64,000 nt of DNA from Mycolicibacterium hippocampi. GTDB taxonomy: Bacteria > Actinomycetota > Actinomycetes > Mycobacteriales > Mycobacteriaceae. Under the pieces are notes generated by a model. The model saw only the letters and a list, made by a program, of their open reading frames with translations. It was not told the origin of the DNA and made no database searches. The DNA lies in assembly GCF_010723735.1 (NCBI RefSeq), contig NZ_BLLB01000002.1:3596001-3660000 (forward strand). The letters run 5' to 3'. This document shows positions 48,893 to 61,610 of the stretch, piece by piece. Position 1 is the stretch's first letter. Each line of letters begins with the position of its first letter. The position numbers and the translations under genes are program-made.

Positions 48893-50968
48893 ATGGGCTA
48901 CGCCAGGCACATCGGTCGCGTCGGAGCATTGGCGGTGACACTCGGGGTCGGGGTTGCCCTGGCATCACCGGGCGTCGCCTACGCCGAGCCGTCGACCTCG
49001 TCCTCTTCGTCGACCAGCGATACGTCGTCGACCAGTGCCTCATCGTCGACGGATGGCGCTGCCCGGACCGACAAGCGATCGGTCGACAGAGCCGATCGCG
49101 ATGACTCTGATGATTCGGAGGCCTCCGGCCAGAACTCCACGTCGGACACCGACGCTGACGCTGACGATGACGAGGACACCACCGCCACCGACGAAGACGA
49201 GTCCGGCGGAGACGAAGCCGACGGAGACGAAGGGGCCAAGCAGGACCCGGGGAGCGATCGCCGGGCCTCCACCCGGTCAGCGGCCACCGAGGATGACAGC
49301 CTCCCGGCGGAGTCCGGCGAATCGCTGCAGGAGCCGCAATCGCTCGCAGCGGAAACCGAACAGGCCGCCGAATCCGCCCCGGCGACGTTCAAATCCCGCC
49401 CGGTCGCCGCGGTCGTGCCCGCCGTCGCGGCGGAGCCTGCAGCGGCACCGGAGCCGAGCTCAACGGTGGTGCAGGTGGCCTCCGCTGCGGCCTCACCTGC
49501 GCTGCAGCCGCTGGCGGAGCCGGCCCCAGAAGCGCCGCTTCACACCACGGCAGTGATGGCGGTGCTGGCCGCGGTACGCGATGAACTGGAGCGCAACACT
49601 CTGCGGCGCAGCGCGAACATGGTTGCTCCCCAAGCGGTTTCACTGTTCGCCGATCCTTCGCCCAACGTGCTGCTGATCGGCGTGGACGGAGCGAACCTGA
49701 GCCGGGTTCTCGACGACCCCACGAACTCGAACTTCTTCGGCCTGATCCAGGACGGCACCACGGCGCCGGCCAGCATCGCCGGGCACACCACCATCTCAAA
49801 TCCTTCTTGGTCGTCCATCTTGACCGGCGCGTGGGGAGAGAAGACAGGGGTGATCAACAACATCTTCACCCCGTGGACCTACGACAACTGGCCGACCGTG
49901 TTCAACCAGCTCGAGACGCTCAACCCGGACATCGCGACCACGGCCATCGCCAACTGGAACGTCATCTCCGCCATCGCCGCCGCCGGTTCCGCCCCCGCAG
50001 ACACCGTCATCAATGTGTCCCAGATCCCGGGGGACACCAACTGGTTGCTGACCGACGACGCTGTCGGCGACGCCACGGAAGCCGCGATCGCCGCGGCCGA
50101 CGCGGACATCCCGAACTTCCTGTTCAGCTACTTCGTCGGCGTCGACGAGAACGGGCACCTCTACGGCGGGGCGTCACCGCGGTACGCCGAGGCGCTCAAC
50201 AACTTCGATCGGAACCTCGGGGAGATCCTGCAGGCGGTCAGCGACTGGGAGGCACTCACCGGCGAGCAGTGGACCGTGATCATGGTGACCGATCACGGCC
50301 ACCAGCCGCAGAAGGGCCTCGGCCACGGCTTCCAATCACCCGATGAGACATCGACTTTCGTCATCGTGGAGAACCCGGACATCTTCGCCGTCGGCGCCAT
50401 CAACCTGCAGTACGAGATCGTCGACGTCACCCCCACGGTGGTGACGCTGTTCGGTGGCGTCCCAGCGCCCGACGCCGACGGTGTGTCGGTGACCGACCTC
50501 GGCGACAGCAACGTCGTCCCGGTCAATGACGACGACGCCCTTCGGGGTGCGCTCCAAGACGTCATCGACATGTACGGCTATCCCGACATCGGGACCCAGA
50601 TCGCTCTGGGCGTGCGCACCGTGTTCGCGTCGGTGCCGTACTTCGTCGACGAGATCACCATCGGCCTCACTTCCGCGCTGCAGGGGATCGCCGACCTGGA
50701 GATCTTCCTGATCAGCCCGCTGGCCGCGTTGGCGATCGTGCCGGTGCAGTTCATCGGCGATCTCGTCTACGTGGCGACGAACGTGGTGGCGCAGATCGTG
50801 GCCCGGCTGACGGGGGTGACCGGTGCGAGCATCTTCCCGCTGTGGCCGCCGGCCCCGCCGTCGTTCCCCTCGACACCGGAAGAGGCCACGATGCTTGATG
50901 CGCTCATGGTCTGCGGGTCACCGGGATCGGCTCAGCCGGCGTGGTGCGGCGACGCCCTGTCGGCCTGA
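48893..50968 (+). CDS. exported type I phosphodiesterase/nucleotide pyrophosphatase-like protein
   Basis: 691 aa. It has a signal peptide (residues 1-31, cleavage after SPGVAYA) and then a long low-complexity Ser/Thr/Asp/Glu segment and an Ala/Pro-rich part to about residue 250. The alkaline-phosphatase-superfamily domain follows: Asp in LLIGVDGANLSR, nucleophile Thr in HTTISNPSWSSILTG, metal ligands in SYFVGVDENGHLYG, MVTDHGHQ and GHGFQ. The metal-binding set looks complete, so it probably hydrolyses phosphodiesters outside the membrane. The C-terminus has two hydrophobic segments. The start follows GGAAGG. Confidence 0.85.
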   Translation: MGYARHIGRVGALAVTLGVGVALASPGVAYAEPSTSSSSSTSDTSSTSASSSTDGAARTDKRSVDRADRDDSDDSEASGQNSTSDTDADADDDEDTTATDEDESGGDEADGDEGAKQDPGSDRRASTRSAATEDDSLPAESGESLQEPQSLAAETEQAAESAPATFKSRPVAAVVPAVAAEPAAAPEPSSTVVQVASAAASPALQPLAEPAPEAPLHTTAVMAVLAAVRDELERNTLRRSANMVAPQAVSLFADPSPNVLLIGVDGANLSRVLDDPTNSNFFGLIQDGTTAPASIAGHTTISNPSWSSILTGAWGEKTGVINNIFTPWTYDNWPTVFNQLETLNPDIATTAIANWNVISAIAAAGSAPADTVINVSQIPGDTNWLLTDDAVGDATEAAIAAADADIPNFLFSYFVGVDENGHLYGGASPRYAEALNNFDRNLGEILQAVSDWEALTGEQWTVIMVTDHGHQPQKGLGHGFQSPDETSTFVIVENPDIFAVGAINLQYEIVDVTPTVVTLFGGVPAPDADGVSVTDLGDSNVVPVNDDDALRGALQDVIDMYGYPDIGTQIALGVRTVFASVPYFVDEITIGLTSALQGIADLEIFLISPLAALAIVPVQFIGDLVYVATNVVAQIVARLTGVTGASIFPLWPPAPPSFPSTPEEATMLDALMVCGSPGSAQPAWCGDALSA

Positions 50969-50969
50969 A

Positions 50970-51650
50970 TCAGTACGGCGGCTTGGGCTGCATGGAGCCG
51001 ATGTAGTACTTCTCCTCGCCGGTCGGGTACCCGCCGCCATTGGTCGCGATGTGGACGTGGTCGAAATGGTTCAGGGTTTCCGAGCCGTAGTCCGCGGTCC
51101 AACTGGGGGCGCCGATGCCGGGGTAGTAGCCCTGGCGCCAGATCACGTGGAGTATCCCCCAGCGCCGGGCGTTGGCCAGCGCCAGCCCGGCGATCTGGTT
51201 GCCGAGTTCGATGCCCTCTTCGGTGCCGTGGTTCGGGATCATCACGTCGATCGCCAAACCGTTGGGATGCCACTTCAGCGGGTCCTGCCGGAACCCGCCG
51301 ATCGTGGTGATCTCGGGAAACATCATGCTGATCGCCCGGGCCGCCCAGATGGTCTTGACCTGCAGGCCCGCCTCCGGCGTCACACCGGCCGGTAGCGCAA
51401 GGTCGAACACCCGGGCGTCGACCGGGGCGCTGGCCGCCATCAGCTCGGCCGCCGCGGGAGCAGCGGGGGACGGGCCCGGAGCCGGCTCGGGCTGCGGACT
51501 GGCCGTGGGGGCCGAGGGGTTCTCGGCGCAACACGCTGGGTCTGAGCCCTGGGCGGAGATCATCGCGGCCGAGACCACCAGGGAGGCGGCGATCGCCAAC
51601 CATCGGCCTCGGCCGTTGGCTAACAGATTTCTGCCCACAGACAGCACCAT
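50970..51650 (-). CDS. secreted protein with ARB_07466-type C-terminal domain
   Basis: 226 aa with an N-terminal signal or anchor (WLAIAASLVVSAAMISAQG), then a Pro/Ala linker, then a domain with TIGGFRQDPLKWHPNGLAIDVMIPN and HFDHVHIATNGGGYP. These His/Asp positions recall the zinc site of peptidoglycan D,D-peptidases of the M15/VanY fold, and the family occurs in secreted actinobacterial proteins. Enzyme activity is not proved. I chose the ATG at 51650 because it gives a clean signal peptide; the frame is open about 100 codons further. It converges with the phosphodiesterase gene one base away. Confidence 0.75.
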   Translation of the reverse strand: MVLSVGRNLLANGRGRWLAIAASLVVSAAMISAQGSDPACCAENPSAPTASPQPEPAPGPSPAAPAAAELMAASAPVDARVFDLALPAGVTPEAGLQVKTIWAARAISMMFPEITTIGGFRQDPLKWHPNGLAIDVMIPNHGTEEGIELGNQIAGLALANARRWGILHVIWRQGYYPGIGAPSWTADYGSETLNHFDHVHIATNGGGYPTGEEKYYIGSMQPKPPY

Positions 51651-51818
51651 AGAGTGTCGCGTGCGACGCGTGTGGCAATCACGGTCAACTTTTTGCTGCA
51701 GGTCCTCGCCGATCCGTTCAGACCTGCCTGAACAACGTCTCAGTTGGGCAATCACCCGTGCTGGATGGCAGACCCACCATAGGGTTGGGCACGCCGTCCC
51801 CGAGGAGGCCCGCGACTC

Positions 51819-52607
51819 ATGAGTGGATGGCTGGTCACCGCGATTCCGTCCTGGCTGCTTCTGATCGGTCTGGTGGTTCTCCTCGCCGGCGGCGCGGTGC
51901 TGATCCAGCGAACCGTCCGCCGGCGGTTTCCGGCACTGGCGGCGGGGGACCACAACGACGTCACCAAGTTCACCTACGGCTTCATCGGCTTCGTCTACGC
52001 GTTCTTCATCGGCTTTGTCGTCTCATCGATGTGGAGCCAGATCAACGCCGCGGACGGCAACGCCCGCGCAGAGGGCGCGGCCGCAGTGCAGATGGCCCGG
52101 GATGCAACGGTGTTCGCCACAGCGGACGCTGCGCGGGTCCGGGAGAGTCTGCTGGCATACGAACTGGCTGCCATCGCCGAGTGGTCCGCAGGCGACCATC
52201 GATCCGCCGATGCCGACGCTGCGCTCGCCGGTGTCTACACCGCCTACGGCCAGGTCCAGGCCGACACCGATCTGCAGAAGGTCCTGCTCGCGAAGTCGCA
52301 CTCCAACCTCGACACGATCAGTCAAGCTCGAACCGTGCGGATCCTGGCAGCACGGGAAAACACCGGACCGCCGTGGCAACTGTGGACCATCATCTTGCTG
52401 ACCAGCGCGATGGTGCTCGGGACCGTCATCATCTACGGAGTCGAACGCCCCCGCCTGCATTACTCGATGGTGGCCGTCGTCGGGATCATCGTGGCCGCCA
52501 ACCTCTTTCTGGTGCTCGAGTTGGCTCACCCGTTCATCGGTGCGGTGGCGACATCGCCGGCACCACTGCACGAAGCGGTCCGGGTGCTGTCGGGACCGGG
52601 TACGTAG
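51819..52607 (+). CDS. DUF4239 (bestrophin-like) membrane protein
   Basis: 262 aa. Membrane helices lie at about 8-28, 48-68, 188-208 and 215-240 (WLLLIGLVVLLAGGAVLI, FTYGFIGFVYAFFIGFVVSSMW, LWTIILLTSAMVLGTVIIYG). The soluble middle is helical. DUF4239 proteins are distantly like bestrophin channels; no transported ion is known. The start follows GAGGAGG-type sequence near 51801. Confidence 0.75.
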   Translation: MSGWLVTAIPSWLLLIGLVVLLAGGAVLIQRTVRRRFPALAAGDHNDVTKFTYGFIGFVYAFFIGFVVSSMWSQINAADGNARAEGAAAVQMARDATVFATADAARVRESLLAYELAAIAEWSAGDHRSADADAALAGVYTAYGQVQADTDLQKVLLAKSHSNLDTISQARTVRILAARENTGPPWQLWTIILLTSAMVLGTVIIYGVERPRLHYSMVAVVGIIVAANLFLVLELAHPFIGAVATSPAPLHEAVRVLSGPGT

Positions 52608-52655
52608 AACGCGAAACCGCCGTGCACCGCACCCCGGAAACCTAGGCTTCCCCTC

Positions 52656-53057
52656 ATGCCGATCGACCGTGCCGCGCTCGTCGCGGGCAGCATCCGCCTG
52701 GCCTCAGGTATCTCGTTTCTCGTCGACCCGCTGCGGGCGAACCGCCTCTGGGGCGACTCGCAGCAGCCGACGCCGTCGAGCCAGTTGCTGCTTCACTCGA
52801 TGGGCTACCGCGACGCTCTGATCGGGGGGCTGCTCGCCACGGCGGCGCTACGGGGCAAGGACACCCGGGGTTGGTTCCTGGCCTCCGGCGGCGCCGATGC
52901 CGCCGACCTGCTCGGCGGCTCCCGGGTGCACGACGGCCTGACCCGCGGCCAACAGATCATCGGTCTGGGCGGCGCGGTCGTCGGAATCGGGGTCGGGCTG
53001 TGGGGCGCGACGCGGCGGCGGCCCACCCCGGCATCCGTCGCTGCCCAGACCCGCTGA
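52656..53057 (+). CDS. small membrane protein, DUF4267-like
   Basis: 133 aa with three to four short hydrophobic segments: LVAGSIRLASGISFLVDP, then YRDALIGGLLATAALRG and GLGGAVVGIGVGLWGA. The pattern is like small DUF4267 membrane proteins of actinobacteria. There are no catalytic motifs. It lies 48 bases after the DUF4239 gene and may share its transcript. The function is unknown. Confidence 0.6.
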   Translation: MPIDRAALVAGSIRLASGISFLVDPLRANRLWGDSQQPTPSSQLLLHSMGYRDALIGGLLATAALRGKDTRGWFLASGGADAADLLGGSRVHDGLTRGQQIIGLGGAVVGIGVGLWGATRRRPTPASVAAQTR

Positions 53058-53193
53058 GCGCCGCTTCCGAAGCCGCTCCCGACGACGCCGTCGGCGGGGC
53101 TGCTGCGCTACGTTGGTACCCACTCACAGATCACAGTGACTGACGCGGAATGCCCTCGAACCACACCGTACTGACGCCGGGAGAAAACACCAC

Positions 53194-55431
<2,238 letters not shown>

Positions 55432-55555
55432 TCGCAGCCCGCCAGCAATCCCACATTTGGGACACGTCGCCGCATTTTCCCTGTGACGCGCGTAACATCC
55501 GTCGAACACTCGCCGATAGAGAGCAAATAACGGCAGTCGACGTCTGGGAGTGGCT

Positions 55556-56542
55556 ATGCGTCTGGTACTTGGTGTCTCACTGACCGCATCGAGTGCGGTG
55601 TGGGTGCTCGTCGACACCGTCAACGGCAAGATACTGGCCGAAGAGGTGGTCAACCTCGACTCTGTGGACGAGATTGCCAGGGCCACCGCTCGCAGCGTGC
55701 AGGCGTTCGACATGCAAACCGAGCACGATGTCGAGGGTGTCCGGATGACCTGGAGCGACGATGCGCGCCAGCACGGCATCCGGCTCAGGACGAAGCTGCG
55801 GCTGTTCGGCTTCGAGATCGTGGAAAGCGTGTCGGAGGACGCAGCGCGCGAAGGCCGCAACAAGACCGCCCGCCACCTCGCCCCGCACCTTGCTCTGGCC
55901 TACGGAGCTGCCCGAGCAGACCTCCACGGCGACGACGGCCGAGGGGTGCTGCGGCGACTCGCCGGACGGGTGCCCATCCGGGTGGCCGCCGCGGTGTGTG
56001 CGGTGGCGCTGGTCGGAGTGGGCTTGTCGGCGTTTGTCACCATGTCGCCGTCCGACCCGCCGGTCAGCACGGCAGCTGAAGCCACCCCGCCGCAACCCGA
56101 ACTTCCGGTCCAGCCGATCCGGCCGGCACCACCGGCACCCGCGGCCGCCCCGCAGGCCGCCGCGCCGCAGGACATCGCTCCACAAGCCGTTTCTCCGACG
56201 GAGGTTCCGGAACCGTCGGCCACGCCCGAGCCGGTGGCCGCGTGGCAGCCGGCCACCACCGAGGCCCAACCTGAAGTCGCCGTGGCCGCCCAGGACACGG
56301 CAGAAGCGTTGACGGATCCGACCGTGCCTGCGGCTGCAGCCGCGGTACAGGCGACGACCCCGACCGCCGTCGGGGTGCCGCACCTGCCCGGCGCGCGGCC
56401 GGTCGTCGGGCCGGCCCAGGCGCAACCCGCGCCGGCAGCGCCCCGCCCTGCCCCGGTCGCGCCCAAGCCGGTCAACAACCTGGCACCGCCGCCGCCGCCG
56501 CTGCCGCCGGTGCTGTCCAGCCTCTTCGACGCACTGCCCTGA
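55556..56542 (+). CDS. DUF7159-type mycobacterial membrane protein with Pro/Ala-rich tail
   Basis: 328 aa. The N-terminal domain (LVLGVSLTASSAVWVLVDT, then a DUF7159-like fold of about 130 residues) is common in mycobacteria. One membrane segment (RVAAAVCAVALVGVGLSAFV) follows at about 145-165, then an extracytoplasmic, disordered tail of about 160 residues rich in Pro, Ala, Val and Gln. Such tails often cross or bind the cell wall. The function is unknown. I preferred the ATG at 55556 with GGGAG in front; a GTG at 55550 is possible. Confidence 0.7.
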   Translation: MRLVLGVSLTASSAVWVLVDTVNGKILAEEVVNLDSVDEIARATARSVQAFDMQTEHDVEGVRMTWSDDARQHGIRLRTKLRLFGFEIVESVSEDAAREGRNKTARHLAPHLALAYGAARADLHGDDGRGVLRRLAGRVPIRVAAAVCAVALVGVGLSAFVTMSPSDPPVSTAAEATPPQPELPVQPIRPAPPAPAAAPQAAAPQDIAPQAVSPTEVPEPSATPEPVAAWQPATTEAQPEVAVAAQDTAEALTDPTVPAAAAAVQATTPTAVGVPHLPGARPVVGPAQAQPAPAAPRPAPVAPKPVNNLAPPPPPLPPVLSSLFDALP

Positions 56543-56615
56543 CCTGTGGGGCGTCCTCGCCGAATCTGGTAGTTCTACTCATCCGCCGCGCCGGGCAGCC
56601 AGGCATGCTGGCCGC

Positions 56616-57917
56616 ATGGCACTGAACCCTCCCAGGCGTGACCGCGCCGTCGACGTCGCCAGGCTCGCCGCGTTGCTGGTCGTGGTGTTCGGGCACTGCG
56701 CGCTGCTGCTGGCCACCATCGACAGCAGCGGTGTCCGGATCGGCAACCTGATCGGCGAAGTCCCCGCGGTCGCCCCGGTCACCTGGATCGTCCAGGTGAT
56801 GCCGTTGTTCTTCCTGGCCGGTGGTGCCGCCGGAGCCTACGGTTACCACGCCGGGACACCGTGGGGCACCTGGCTGTTCACCCGTGCACAACGGCTGTGT
56901 CGCCCGCTGTTCTGGTATCTGGCGGCATGGTCGGTGGGCCTGCTCGTCGTGCGCCTCACGCTGGGCGTCGACTCCGCCCGAGCCCTCGGGCGGGAGAGCG
57001 TGGCGCTGCTGTGGTTCCTCGGCGTGTACCTCGTTGCGCTGGCCTTCGTGCCTGCGCTGACGCGGCTGCGTAGCGAAGGCGCCGTAGCGATCGTGCTGGT
57101 GGTCCTTCTCGCCGCGGCGGCGATGACGGACAGGCTTCGGTTCGCTGTCGACGCGCCGCAGGCCGGGGTCACGAACTTCGTCATCGTCTGGTTGATCCCG
57201 GTGCTGGTCGGGGTTGCGTATGCGCGCCGGCTGATCGCTGCACGGGCGGCGGTCGTGGTCGCGGTCTCGGCGTTCGCCGTGCAGGTGGCGCTCGCCACAG
57301 CTGGTCCCTACGAGGTCTCGCTGGTGGTCACCGGGGCGGAACGGATCTCCAACACCGCGCCGCCCACGCTGCTGCTCGCACTGCACTGCACCTGGATGTC
57401 GTTCGCGTTCGTCCTGATGGCGGGGGTGCTGCAGCGGTGGGCCGAGCGGCCGCGGGTGTGGCGGTTCGTCGCGGCCGGCAACGGGGGAGCGATGACCCTG
57501 TACCTGTGGCACATTCCCGCCATTGCGATCGCCGCCTTCGGCCTGCACGCCGTCGGTCTGGACGCCTATGACGTGGCGGCTCCGGACTTCTGGAGCCTGC
57601 TCGGGCTGCGGGCCTTGGTGTTCGCGGTGGTGATGGGCGTGCTGTTCCAGCTTCTCGCGCCGCTGGAGCACCGCCGCCTGCCGTGGTGGGATACCCCTGC
57701 CGCGGCCACCGGCGCCCGCGCCACCGCTGCCGGCGCGCTGATCTGCGCCGCCGGTGTCGCGCTGGTGATGATGGCGAAATTCGGTCTGAGCGGGGCGTCG
57801 GGGTGGACGGCTCTGGGCTGCTTCGCCGCCGCCGCGGCCGGTGCCCGGTTCTGCGCCGGCGCCGGCGCGGTCAGCGACCGGAGGGCACCGAGATCAGTCG
57901 GCTCCCGGCAGCCTTGA
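56616..57917 (+). CDS. acyltransferase-3 family membrane protein
   Basis: 433 aa with about ten membrane helices. The start RDRAVDVARLAALLVVVFGHCALL carries the family's conserved His, and VMPLFFLAGGAAGAYGY is typical of the acyltransferase-3 group, which moves acetyl or other acyl groups onto sugars and lipids of the envelope. The arginine in RAQRLCRPLFWY is also conserved. The substrate is unknown. The last 47 bases overlap the SDR gene on the other strand. Confidence 0.82.
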   Translation: MALNPPRRDRAVDVARLAALLVVVFGHCALLLATIDSSGVRIGNLIGEVPAVAPVTWIVQVMPLFFLAGGAAGAYGYHAGTPWGTWLFTRAQRLCRPLFWYLAAWSVGLLVVRLTLGVDSARALGRESVALLWFLGVYLVALAFVPALTRLRSEGAVAIVLVVLLAAAAMTDRLRFAVDAPQAGVTNFVIVWLIPVLVGVAYARRLIAARAAVVVAVSAFAVQVALATAGPYEVSLVVTGAERISNTAPPTLLLALHCTWMSFAFVLMAGVLQRWAERPRVWRFVAAGNGGAMTLYLWHIPAIAIAAFGLHAVGLDAYDVAAPDFWSLLGLRALVFAVVMGVLFQLLAPLEHRRLPWWDTPAAATGARATAAGALICAAGVALVMMAKFGLSGASGWTALGCFAAAAAGARFCAGAGAVSDRRAPRSVGSRQP

Positions 57918-58656
57918 TCGGATCCGGCAGCACGCGGGCGACGGTGCCCATGACCTTCGAGGGGATGGACGCGGCGACGACTTGGCGGTCTCCCCGCATC
58001 AGCGCCTCGAATCCCTGCTCGGCCACCTCGGCAGGATCATCCTTGGGCATGATGCCGACCGGGGTGTCGAGCATCTTGGCCCGGGCGAAGAAGTTCGTGT
58101 CCGTGGGTCCCGGCAACAACGCCGTCACGGTGATGGAGGTGTCACGCAGCTCGTCCTGGAGCGCCTTGGCGAACGACTGGACGAAGGACTTCGACGCGTT
58201 GTACACCGTCTGATAGGAACCGGGCATCATCGACGCCACCGACGAGGTGAGCAGCACCCTGCCCTCGCCCCGGTTGGCCATGTCCCGCAGCACCAGCTTG
58301 GCCAGATGCACGGTCGACCGCACGTTGAGGTCGACGATGCTCAGGTCGTCTTCGAGTTCGCTCTTCAAGAACATGTCGCCTCGTCCCAGCCCGGCGTTGA
58401 GCGCGGCGGCGGACAACTCCCGTCCGCCGTCGACGGTGCTCTCGAACAGGTGCTGCACACCCTCGGCGCTTCGCAGGTCCACCTGGACCGGTTGCACCGC
58501 CACTGCGAACTCGGACAGCTTCTCGGGGACACCGTGGATACCGTCGTCCTCCGCGGCGACCACCAAGTCGTAGCCGTTGCTTGCGAATTGGCGAGCGAGT
58601 TCGAATCCGATACCGCTCGATGCCCCGGTGATGAGTGCCAGCTTTGTGTGTGTCAT
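57871..58656 (-). CDS. short-chain dehydrogenase/reductase
   Basis: 261 aa. The NAD(P)-binding GASSGIG is at residues 10-16, NAGLGRG follows, and the catalytic Ser-Tyr-Lys sits in LLTSSVASMMPGSYQTVYNASK. An N-terminal Rossmann fold is clear; the substrate is unknown. I chose the ATG at 58656; upstream codons are open but not protein-like. It is divergent from furA with 119 bases between the starts. Confidence 0.87.
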   Translation of the reverse strand: MTHTKLALITGASSGIGFELARQFASNGYDLVVAAEDDGIHGVPEKLSEFAVAVQPVQVDLRSAEGVQHLFESTVDGGRELSAAALNAGLGRGDMFLKSELEDDLSIVDLNVRSTVHLAKLVLRDMANRGEGRVLLTSSVASMMPGSYQTVYNASKSFVQSFAKALQDELRDTSITVTALLPGPTDTNFFARAKMLDTPVGIMPKDDPAEVAEQGFEALMRGDRQVVAASIPSKVMGTVARVLPDPIKAAGSRLISVPSGR

Positions 58657-58775
58657 CCACTCGCCATACCCGGACCTGCGCCGGCCCAAAGCCGCTTTTC
58701 GTGTTCGGGATGACACGAGAACTTTTTCGGCGCAATACTTGATCCCGTCCAGAAAACGCGCCAAGATTGAGGACG

Positions 58776-59231
58776 ATGTCCGAACATCCCGACTATGCCG
58801 ACGCATTGAAGTCGGCTGCACTGCGCGTCACCCGCCCCCGGATGGCGGTGATGCACGCGGTGGAGCGGCACCCGCACGCAGACACCGAGGTCATCATCGA
58901 TGCTGCACGTGAACAAGTTCCGGACATCTCGCGGCAAGCGGTGTACGACGTGCTGAACGCCCTGACCACCGCCGGTCTGGTGCGCCGGATCCAGCCCGCC
59001 GGATCTCTGGCCCGTTACGAATCCCGGGTGGGTGACAACCACCACCACATCGTCTGCAGATCATGCGGACTCATCGCCGACGTCGACTGCGCGGTCGGCG
59101 AGGCGCCGTGCCTGACGCCATCTGACGACCTCGGTCTGCTGGAAGGCTTCGACGTCGACGAAGCCGAGGTCATCTACTGGGGGCTCTGCGCCGACTGCTC
59201 GCCCTCACATGTATCCCGATCACACCCGTGA
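58776..59231 (+). CDS. furA: FurA, ferric-uptake-family regulator of katG
   Basis: 151 aa. The winged helix (ALRVTRPRMAVMHAVERHPHADTEVIIDAA, then ISRQAVYDVLNALTTAGLVRRI) is followed by the metal-binding HHH segment GDNHHHIVCRSCG and a second Cys pair (CADC) for structural zinc. It stands directly before katG, as in mycobacteria generally, where FurA represses furA-katG and peroxide relieves it. ATG at 58776 after GAGGA. An AT-rich stretch at 58720-58745 upstream is the likely operator region. Confidence 0.92.
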   Translation: MSEHPDYADALKSAALRVTRPRMAVMHAVERHPHADTEVIIDAAREQVPDISRQAVYDVLNALTTAGLVRRIQPAGSLARYESRVGDNHHHIVCRSCGLIADVDCAVGEAPCLTPSDDLGLLEGFDVDEAEVIYWGLCADCSPSHVSRSHP

Positions 59232-59274
59232 TCACAGCCCCATCACCACTGAATTGGAAACGAAGGGAAACATA

Positions 59275-61500
<2,226 letters not shown>

Positions 61501-61523
61501 GACAGAACAGCCCCCGGCTGTAG

Positions 61524-61560
61524 CCGCCCTCTACCGTGCACGGTGTGCGGTAGAGGGCGG
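61524..61560 (+). terminator. terminator hairpin after katG
   Basis: A perfect 13-bp stem CCGCCCTCTACCG / CGGTAGAGGGCGG with an 11-base loop. There is no T-run after it, as in many mycobacterial terminators. It separates katG from the Tex gene. Confidence 0.65.
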
Positions 61561-61610
61561 TGCCCTGTCGCGTGCCCCGGATGTCGCAGTCGTTCGGTAG
61601 GGTCCAGCCC

